From Streptomyces antioxidans (GTDB lineage: Bacteria; Actinomycetota; Actinomycetes; Streptomycetales; Streptomycetaceae), in the NCBI RefSeq assembly GCF_000968685.2, contig NZ_LAKD02000004.1, positions 186,001-250,000 on the forward strand: 64,000 nucleotides of DNA, given 5' to 3'. Numbering within the stretch: the first letter of the stretch is position 1; each line of letters opens with the position of its first letter. Shown here in pieces: positions 62,158 to 64,000 of this stretch. Both the position numbers and the translations under genes were made by a program. The notes under the pieces were generated by a model that searched no databases, was not told where the DNA came from, and saw only the letters and a program-made list of their open reading frames with translations.

Positions 62158-62567
62158 ATGTTCAACGCCATCACGCAATCGCAGATTTCCGTCCTCGACC
62201 AGGACGAGGCCCTCGACTTCTACGTCGGCGCGCTCGGCCTGGAGGTCGCCGCCGACGTCGACCTGGGCTTTATGCGCTGGCTCTCCGTCAGCGTTCCCGG
62301 TCATCCCGAGCGGCAGATCCTGCTGGAGAAGCCTGGCCCCCGGCGATGTCGGAGGAGACGGCGGAGCAGGTCCGTGAGCTGGTGACCAAGGGGGTGATGG
62401 GCGGCTGGCTCATGTTGACCACCGCCGACTGCCGCAAGACCTACGAAACGCTACTGGCGCGAGGCGTGGAGTTCACCGAGGAGCCCACCGAGCGCCCGTA
62501 CGGGATCGACTGCGGCCTGCGCGACCCGTTCGGCAACCGCATCCGCTTCTCCCAACCGGCGGTCTGA
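62158..62567 (+). pseudogene. VOC (glyoxalase/bleomycin-resistance-like) protein, frameshifted
   Basis: The first frame reads FNAITQSQISVLDQDEALDF and on to RQILLEKPGP. A C-run of five at 62337-62341, where six would keep the frame, shifts it. The second frame resumes MSEETAEQVRELVTKGVMGG and ends DPFGNRIRFSQPAV. Joined, this is a normal ~136-aa VOC protein (ExTyA-type, function unknown). It is either a pseudogene or a sequencing error; the ATG at 62346 could express only the C-terminal half. Confidence 0.75.
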
Positions 62568-62610
62568 GGCCCCCCGGTGGGCCACTTCACGGTCCCCGGC
62601 ACGGTCCGGC

Positions 62611-62982
62611 TCACGCGGCGAGCACCTGCGCCACCGCCGTCGCGGGCAGGGGCGCCACCGGGATGCGTACCGGCGCGACCGGGCCATGGGCGGGCCACAC
62701 GCGGTACGTGGTCTTGGCCGGGTCCACCAGGGGTGCGCCGAAGGTGATCCGCCCCTGGGCGTACAGCCTGTCGCACACCGGGGTGGGCAGCGCGACGTAG
62801 CAGCCTCCCCTGTTGGTGACGGTGTCGTACGGCTGCCAGTAGCCGTACCGGCGCCGTCCGCTCGCGCGCACGGTGCAGAACACCGGAGTGCGTGAGTTGG
62901 ACATGGCGCGGAGAACACCGGCGTCGGCAGCCTCGAACGGGACCTCGGAATGGGAGCGGGAGGAGGGGCGGACCGGGGACAT
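62611..62982 (-). CDS. hypothetical protein
   Basis: A 123-aa soluble protein from the ATG at 62982 (GGAAAGGCAGCC upstream). The middle reads GRRRYGYWQPYDTVTNRGGCY then VALPTPVCDRLYAQGRITFGAPL, with regular codon bias. It has two cysteines but no known motif, signal peptide or membrane segment. I do not recognise a family. It is a single-gene unit. Confidence 0.6.
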   Translation of the reverse strand: MSPVRPSSRSHSEVPFEAADAGVLRAMSNSRTPVFCTVRASGRRRYGYWQPYDTVTNRGGCYVALPTPVCDRLYAQGRITFGAPLVDPAKTTYRVWPAHGPVAPVRIPVAPLPATAVAQVLAA

Positions 62983-63180
62983 CAAGGCTGCCTTTCCGAA
63001 GGGCCGGGGCTCAAGATCAGCTACCCAATTAAAGCAGTGATTTGATCTCGATGGGGAACAACTCCCGTCCGAGCGGCGGGGCTTGGGCATGTCGGCACGG
63101 ACAGCGTGTTTCCCCGGCCGCCGGTGGTGAAGCCCGGCGCGGGGAAAAAGCGGTGGGCGGGATGACGCCGGGGTTGCTAG
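62983..63180. other. upstream region of the hypothetical gene
   Basis: Part of the ~350-bp gap before the hydrolase gene at 63333. An AT-rich patch at 63028-63056 (TTAAAGCAGTGATTTGATC) is the likely promoter zone. No gene was recognised here. Confidence 0.35.
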
Positions 63181-63214
63181 CCTCCTGGCGAGCCCGTGAC
63201 GTCCAGCCAGGAGG
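63181..63214 (+). promoter_or_regulatory. hairpin that would sequester a Shine-Dalgarno site
   Basis: CCTCCTGGC (63181-63189) and GCCAGGAGG (63206-63214) are perfect 9-bp inverted arms with a 16-nt loop. The right arm contains the AGGAGG ribosome-binding site of the short frame that starts at 63223. Confidence 0.55.
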
Positions 63215-63222
63215 TGAGACCC

Positions 63223-63276
63223 GTGAACGCAGTTTTCGTAGGGGTGCTCCCCTCTTCAACACGGTCGGGCGATTGA
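63223..63276 (+). CDS. possible 17-aa leader peptide
   Basis: A GTG start 7 nt after AGGAGGTGA, a full match to the 16S anti-SD, opens a frame encoding MNAVFVGVLPSSTRSGD and a TGA. It ends 56 nt before the hydrolase start at 63333 and its SD lies in a hairpin arm. It could be a regulatory leader peptide or the 5' stub of a lost gene. Nothing about its sequence names a sensed metabolite. Confidence 0.4.
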   Translation: MNAVFVGVLPSSTRSGD

Positions 63277-63332
63277 CATAGGTGTCGCCGGGAGCGCCTG
63301 GACCACAAGGCACTTCCGAAAGGAAACAACCT

Positions 63333-64000
63333 ATGGATTCCCTGCGCTTCACCGCCAAGGCATCGTCCGACGGTGTCACCGAACGCGACTTCACCGTGGG
63401 TGAGGTCACCGGTGTGCTCTGGTCGCCCGCATCCGGCCCCGGTCGCGCGCCGCTGGTGCTCATGGGCCACGGCGGCGGCACCCACAAGAAGGCTCCGGCG
63501 ATGGCGGGCCGTGCGCACCGCCTGGTGACCGGCTGCGGTTTCCACGTCGCCGTCATCGACGCGCCCGGCCACGGCGGCCGTCCGCGTACGGCGCACGACG
63601 AGCGGGAGGTCGCGGCGATGCGGCGGGCGACGGCGGCGGGCGAGCCGGTCGGCCCGATCGTCGTCCGTTACAACGCCCACCTGGCCGAGCGTGCCGTACC
63701 GGAGTGGCGGGCGACGCTGGACGCCCTCCAGGAGCTGCCGGAGATCGGCACCGAGGGGCCGGTCGGCTACTTCGGTCTGAACATGGGCACCGCGATCGGG
63801 GTACCGCTGACCGCGGCCGACCCCAGGATCACCGCAGCGGTCTTCGGCGTCTTCTGGCACGAGTCGCTGGCCGAGACGGCGAAGCGGATCACCATCCCGG
63901 TCGAGTTCGTGCTCCAGTGGGACGACGAGCACATCCCGCGCCCATCCGGTATGGCGCTGTTCGACGCCTTCGCCTCCGAGGAGAAGACGTTGCACGCCAA
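63333..64000 (+). CDS. alpha/beta hydrolase-fold protein with Asn at the nucleophile position (partial)
   Basis: The first 222 residues of a dienelactone-hydrolase-like protein cut by the window end; AAGGA precedes the ATG at 63333. Fold marks are LVLMGHGGGTHKK (oxyanion region), DAPGHGGRPR and PVEFVLQWDDEHIPR near the acid site. The nucleophile turn reads GYFGLNMGTAIG, with N150 (AAC at 63780) where homologues carry Ser in GLSMG, one transition away. It is therefore predicted to lack hydrolase activity or to have a changed role. Confidence 0.82.
   Translation, partial: MDSLRFTAKASSDGVTERDFTVGEVTGVLWSPASGPGRAPLVLMGHGGGTHKKAPAMAGRAHRLVTGCGFHVAVIDAPGHGGRPRTAHDEREVAAMRRATAAGEPVGPIVVRYNAHLAERAVPEWRATLDALQELPEIGTEGPVGYFGLNMGTAIGVPLTAADPRITAAVFGVFWHESLAETAKRITIPVEFVLQWDDEHIPRPSGMALFDAFASEEKTLHA

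Overview
This window is high-GC actinobacterial DNA, almost certainly from a Streptomyces chromosome. Support comes from strong third-position G/C bias, dense operons joined by ATGA/GTGA overlaps, TetR/IclR/GntR/ROK regulators, a twin-arginine lipoprotein signal, and rare TTA (bldA-type) codons in two genes. No rRNA, tRNA, CRISPR array, transposase or phage gene was seen. The content is catabolic and transport-related rather than housekeeping; gdhA is the one core metabolic gene.

Layout. 1-7.4 kb: a Gfo/Idh/MocA oxidoreductase, a small TTA-containing membrane-anchored protein, a TetR/quinone-oxidoreductase divergent pair sharing a 15-bp-arm palindrome, a small Gly/Ser/Lys-rich membrane protein, and a GH67 alpha-glucuronidase with an extra C-terminal region. 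7.4-14.2 kb: a carboxylate-catabolism operon (amidohydrolase-like protein, cupin, HpaI-type aldolase, BKACE, SDR) running left, divergent from an MHS-type transporter, with an IclR regulator; near-identical 15-bp palindromes sit before the transporter and the regulator. 14.4-25.2 kb: miscellaneous redox enzymes and regulators, gdhA, and a chimeric LysR/MFS gene scar.

25.2-50.7 kb is the most interesting region. It is a multi-operon island that looks like an aerobic aromatic-carboxylate pathway. It holds a ferredoxin reductase, a 2Fe-2S ferredoxin and a phthalate-dioxygenase-like Rieske oxygenase; two 4,5-dihydroxyphthalate-decarboxylase-like proteins and a class II aldolase-type decarboxylase; LigJ- and LigK-like lower-pathway enzymes; a Zn alcohol dehydrogenase; a PanB-fold paralogue; an RpiB-type isomerase; a two-SBP ABC importer; and an MFS exporter. 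No recognisable ring-cleavage dioxygenase is present. Instead there are three double-cupin proteins, a EutA-type chaperone ATPase without EutBC, and a Pch2/TRIP13-like AAA+ ATPase. A GntR/FadR-type regulator at 48.0-48.8 kb probably controls the whole island, because variants of TGGT-N3-ACCA occur in front of seven transcription units.

50.7-62.6 kb: a beta-lactamase-fold hydrolase and IclR regulator, divergent from a five-gene peptide-type ABC importer with an IclR-like double operator, then ROK, creatininase and glucarate-dehydratase-like genes. This ends in a damaged zone: a sugar ABC permease with a +1 G frameshift, a truncated partner permease abutting a broken AraC gene, and a frameshifted VOC gene. 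62.6-64 kb: a small unknown protein, a hairpin/leader-peptide arrangement, and a hydrolase-fold protein with Asn in place of the nucleophile, cut by the window end.
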